A stretch of DNA of 7,419 nt, taken from an uncultured Bacilli bacterium. GTDB taxonomy: Bacteria; Bacillota_I; Bacilli_A; RF39; UBA660. The stretch lies in assembly GCA_947589695.1 (NCBI GenBank), contig CANQBY010000059.1, positions 1 through 7,419 on the forward strand. Direction: 5' to 3'. Shown piece by piece: positions 5,242 through 7,419 of this stretch. Each line of letters starts with the position of its first letter. The stretch's first letter is position 1. The notes under the pieces are model-generated. The model saw only the letters and a program-made list of their open reading frames with translations. It did not search any database and had not been told where the DNA came from. The position numbers were made by a program, and so were the translations under genes.

Positions 5242-5664
5242 ATGAAAGGTTATGTTTTAGATTATATTAATGAAAATGAGTTTAAAAAACTAGAAAGAGC
5301 ATTAAAAAAATATAATATGCTAGCTTTCAAAAAATTAAACTTTGAGTATTATCCAGCTTTAAGAAATGGTAAATTTGTAGGGGAACTAGTAAGTACTAAC
5401 AAGAAAGATAATACTGAAAAATATGAGCTTAAACTTCCAAGCGATAAGATGTTTGCCGCTGTCCATGGTGAAGTTAAGTTATATTATACAGTATATTTAA
5501 AAGAAGGAACGGTTATGTTAGATACCATAACACCAACTGAAATCTTGCTAGAAGGACATATGAGTGAACTTACAACCTATAAAGGTATAATGATTTCCAA
5601 AGCCAATGCTTCCAAGGATAAATTTAAAATTGATTTACTAAATATGTTACAAGATAATAAGTAA
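5242..5664 (+). CDS. Hypothetical cytosolic protein, 140 residues
   Basis: I do not recognise this protein. It is small, Lys-rich and soluble, with no signal peptide or membrane segment. The first 35 residues look helical (DYINENEFKKLERALKKYNM). After that it appears to be mostly beta strand, with segments such as KYELKLP, EVKLYYTVYLKEG and TPTEILLEG, ending in a short helix. There is no cysteine and no evident catalytic motif. The start is supported by AGGGGGT (5229-5235), 6 bases before the ATG, and by the consensus promoter upstream. Its last codons form part of a terminator hairpin. A consensus promoter suggests high or tightly repressed expression. Binding or regulatory roles are possible but not shown. 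Confidence 0.7.
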   Translation: MKGYVLDYINENEFKKLERALKKYNMLAFKKLNFEYYPALRNGKFVGELVSTNKKDNTEKYELKLPSDKMFAAVHGEVKLYYTVYLKEGTVMLDTITPTEILLEGHMSELTTYKGIMISKANASKDKFKIDLLNMLQDNK

Positions 5665-5680
5665 CATATTTTTTCTTTTT
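5641..5680 (+). terminator. Intrinsic terminator overlapping the end of the 140-residue gene
   Basis: AATATGTTAC (5641-5650) pairs perfectly over 10 bp with GTAACATATT (5661-5670) around a 10-base loop, followed by TTTTCTTTTT. The stop codon (5662-5664) lies inside the 3' arm. The ribosome site of the next gene, AGAGGGAG (5686-5693), begins only 6 bases after the T-run. Confidence 0.75.
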
Positions 5681-5699
5681 ATGAAAGAGGGAGAGAAAA

Positions 5700-6536
5700 A
5701 TGCAACTAAATTATGAACTAACCAAAAATAGAAAAGATTTTAAAGTTGTCTATCCCAAAAATAGTAACATTCTAAAACCTTACTATCAAACTCTAGTTTA
5801 TAATTTAGTGTATTTTTTTACCAACCAAACTAATTTTGGGCTTATTGTCGCGGATACTAGTACTAAAACTAGTATTGAAGTTCATATTCCCCAATCTCCT
5901 AAGTTATATATTTCTCTTACTAATGATGAAGCAACAGTCCATTTTTTTCAAAAATGTTTTACTTTTAACCATCTTTATGAAACAAATAAAATTCGTCTTA
6001 TTTTAAAATCGGTCTTATTTTATAGTGCGGAAAAAGAAATAATTGAAGATTTTACCACTCATCAAGTTTCTTTTAAAGTTCGTCCTAATGATGTTAATAA
6101 ATACTATGAATTAATTATTCCTCTAACTACTTATGAAGTATTAAATCCGGTTCCTTTAAATAGTATTACGAGCGCCACTACTTTAAATGATCTGCATAAG
6201 CTTTATGAAACTTATTTCCAAAACTATCAAAGTGAATATGATTATACCGAGTTACCGACCATCTTAAGTATTAAAGAATTAAATGCGAATGGCATGCGTT
6301 TTGATAGTATTCATTTAAAAAATAATAAACCTACATATTATGAATTTAATCGTAAAATCGCAGATATTGATATTCGGGTATCTTATAATGATGTTACGGC
6401 AAGTCCTTTAATTACCATTTTAGGTTTAACTTCAACTAGTGATTTTGATGTTGATTTAGAGATTAAAGAGATTCTAAAAAAGGTCGAAGAAGTTATGCGG
6501 AAAGAAAATATTAAGCTTATTAAAGGTAAAAAATAG
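5700..6536 (+). CDS. Hypothetical protein, 278 residues, upstream of suf
   Basis: I cannot assign this protein to a family. It is soluble, with no signal peptide or membrane helix, and appears to be built of beta-rich segments. Two similar-looking parts may exist: about 1-150, with YPKNSNILKPYYQTLVYNL and LYISLTNDEATVHFF, and 165-278, with TLNDLHKLYETYF, IDIRVSYNDV and a final Lys/Glu-rich helix (256-276). No catalytic motif stands out and it has no tryptophan. The ATG is supported by AGAGGGAG (5686-5693), 6 bases upstream. No clear promoter lies between the terminator at 5641-5680 and the start, so it may depend on readthrough. sufC begins 52 bases after its stop, but with its own putative promoter, so a link to Fe-S assembly is only suggested by position. 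This is the only TAG-terminated gene in the window. Confidence 0.7.
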   Translation: MQLNYELTKNRKDFKVVYPKNSNILKPYYQTLVYNLVYFFTNQTNFGLIVADTSTKTSIEVHIPQSPKLYISLTNDEATVHFFQKCFTFNHLYETNKIRLILKSVLFYSAEKEIIEDFTTHQVSFKVRPNDVNKYYELIIPLTTYEVLNPVPLNSITSATTLNDLHKLYETYFQNYQSEYDYTELPTILSIKELNANGMRFDSIHLKNNKPTYYEFNRKIADIDIRVSYNDVTASPLITILGLTSTSDFDVDLEIKEILKKVEEVMRKENIKLIKGKK

Positions 6537-6563
6537 GTTAATCTTTTCAAAATCCCTCAATTG

Positions 6564-6572
6564 TGGTACAAT
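6564..6572 (+). promoter_or_regulatory. Extended -10 promoter very close to sufC
   Basis: TGgTACAAT (6564-6572) is an extended -10. The -35 region near 6545-6550 (TTTCAA) is weak. Transcription would begin near 6579, right at the ribosome site, giving an untranslated leader of only about 10 bases. Confidence 0.45.
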
Positions 6573-6578
6573 TACGTT

Positions 6579-6584
6579 GGTGAT
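6579..6584 (+). promoter_or_regulatory. Ribosome binding site deciding the sufC start
   Basis: GGTGAT is 4 bases before the ATG at 6589 and is complementary to the distal part of the 16S rRNA anti-SD tail. An in-frame TTG at 6577 and GTG at 6580 overlap this site and are therefore poor start candidates. Confidence 0.65.
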
Positions 6585-6588
6585 TTAT

Positions 6589-7341
6589 ATGCTTAAAATA
6601 TCTAATTTAACAGTAAAAGCTAATAATAAAGAAATTTTAAAAGATTTAAACTTAACTATAAATGATGGAGAAATCCATGTTTTAATGGGGCCCAATGGGA
6701 TAGGTAAAAGTACTATTTGTAAAACTATTTTTCATCATCCTGATTATGAAATAACTAAGGGCCAGATTATCTATAATGAAACTGATATTACTAATTATGA
6801 TACTCCCTCTATCGCTGATTTAGGTTTTTATTTACTAAATCAAAGTCCTATTGAAATTGAAGGAGTATCTACCGCGGAACTTCTTCGCAGTGTTTTATCT
6901 AAGAAAACTAATACCAAAGTAGATATTTTTGAATTTAATAAAAAGTTAACTAATTTATGTACTAAATTAAATATACCTAAAGAATTTGTTCATCGGGATA
7001 TTAATTTTAACATGAGTGGTGGCGAAAAAAAGAAGATGGAGCTCTTACATTTACTTATTTTAGAGCCTAAATTTATTATTTTAGATGAAATTGACTCGGG
7101 GTTAGATGTCGATAGTATCAAGCTCGTGGGAAGAACTCTAAAAGAGTATTATGATACTCATAAACCTAGTATTTTAATTATTACTCATCATCAAGATATT
7201 TTAAAGTACTTTAATGATTATCGGGTTTCTATTTTACAAGATGGCAAAATTATTCAAAGTGGCGATAAATCTTTAGGAGCCCAAATAGATATGCATGGTT
7301 TTAAGGCTAATATTATTGATAGGGATCAAGAAAATGAATAA
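6589..7341 (+). CDS. sufC: Fe-S cluster assembly ATPase SufC
   Basis: SufC is the cytosolic ABC-type ATPase of the SUF machinery. It works with SufB and SufD as a scaffold complex that builds iron-sulfur clusters. The 250 residues are the usual family length. Walker A is GPNGIGKST (34-42), the Q-loop glutamine is Q85 followed by SPIEIEGVS, and the ABC signature is MSGGEKKKMELL (142-153). Walker B is FIILDE (162-167) and the D-loop is SGLD (170-173) in the SufC-typical DEIDSGLDVD. The H-loop is ITHH with H199. The C-terminal GKIIQSGDKSLGAQIDMHGF matches the family's closing segment. All ATPase residues are present. The downstream gene starts inside its last codons (8-base overlap), the usual tight coupling in suf operons. 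Confidence 0.96.
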   Translation: MLKISNLTVKANNKEILKDLNLTINDGEIHVLMGPNGIGKSTICKTIFHHPDYEITKGQIIYNETDITNYDTPSIADLGFYLLNQSPIEIEGVSTAELLRSVLSKKTNTKVDIFEFNKKLTNLCTKLNIPKEFVHRDINFNMSGGEKKKMELLHLLILEPKFIILDEIDSGLDVDSIKLVGRTLKEYYDTHKPSILIITHHQDILKYFNDYRVSILQDGKIIQSGDKSLGAQIDMHGFKANIIDRDQENE

Positions 7342-7419
7342 ACTATTATTGGTAGAGGATATAAAAAATATAACTAATGCCTCGTATTTAATAACTTATG
7401 AGCAAGATATCACTTTAGA
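7334..7419 (+). CDS. sufD: Start of probable SufD (partial, runs off the window)
   Basis: An ATG at 7334 opens a frame that overlaps the end of sufC by 8 bases and stays open to the window edge: 28 complete codons, beginning MNKLLLVEDIKNI. AGGGATC (7321-7327) is a good ribosome site 6 bases before it. The sequence alone is too short to identify. The call to SufD rests on the common order sufC-sufD in Firmicutes-type SUF operons; SufB is the main alternative. Confidence 0.6.
   Translation, partial: MNKLLLVEDIKNITNASYLITYEQDITL

Noticed and set aside
1..7419. CRISPR array, insertion sequence, toxin-antitoxin or defence system
   Set aside because: No regularly spaced repeats, transposase, terminal repeats or recognised toxin, antitoxin or defence domain were seen. 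The orphan genes are too featureless to call as such.
1..7419. Alternative genetic code with TGA read as tryptophan
   Set aside because: All tryptophans are TGG and every gene reads through without an in-frame TGA; stops are TAA with one TAG.

Overview
The window is AT-rich chromosomal DNA that looks like a small-genome, low-GC Bacilli/Mollicutes-type bacterium, perhaps one of the uncultured gut lineages. That placement is inferred from base composition, AGGTG/GGTGAT-type ribosome sites and gene content, not from a marker-gene match. All genes are on the + strand. Tryptophan is read from TGG, there are no in-frame TGA codons, and every visible stop is TAA or TAG, so nothing here points to the Mycoplasma code.

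Layout. Bases 1-242 are non-coding and hold an extended -10 promoter and a foldable leader. Next come a P-loop kinase resembling deoxynucleotide monophosphate kinases (243-773) and, one base later, a short alanyl-tRNA synthetase (775-2526); the pair ends at a clear intrinsic terminator. A second unit (2679-4050) encodes a PfkB-family sugar/nucleoside kinase with an unusual active-site loop and a C-terminal tail. It overlaps a tiny stand-alone Smr-domain protein by 14 bases, and a strong terminator follows. The middle (4241-5664) holds two orphan genes, a two-helix membrane protein and a 140-residue protein. Each has its own near-consensus TTGACA-17-TATAAT promoter. Between them lies a promoter-plus-hairpin block that could be a small RNA. 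The last part has an unrecognised 278-residue protein (5700-6536), then sufC (6589-7341) and the first 28 codons of a probable sufD, which open the SUF iron-sulfur cluster assembly operon.

How the genes work together. alaS and sufCD are housekeeping functions (translation, Fe-S assembly), and the two kinases are probably nucleotide or sugar salvage. The orphan genes between them have no assignable role. No mobile element, CRISPR array, tRNA or rRNA was seen, and no convincing new multi-gene system. The points most worth a second look are the short-form AlaRS, the 5042-5117 hairpin transcript whose promoter shares a 15-base identical stretch with the alaS promoter, and the regulatory palindromes and terminators around the orphan genes.
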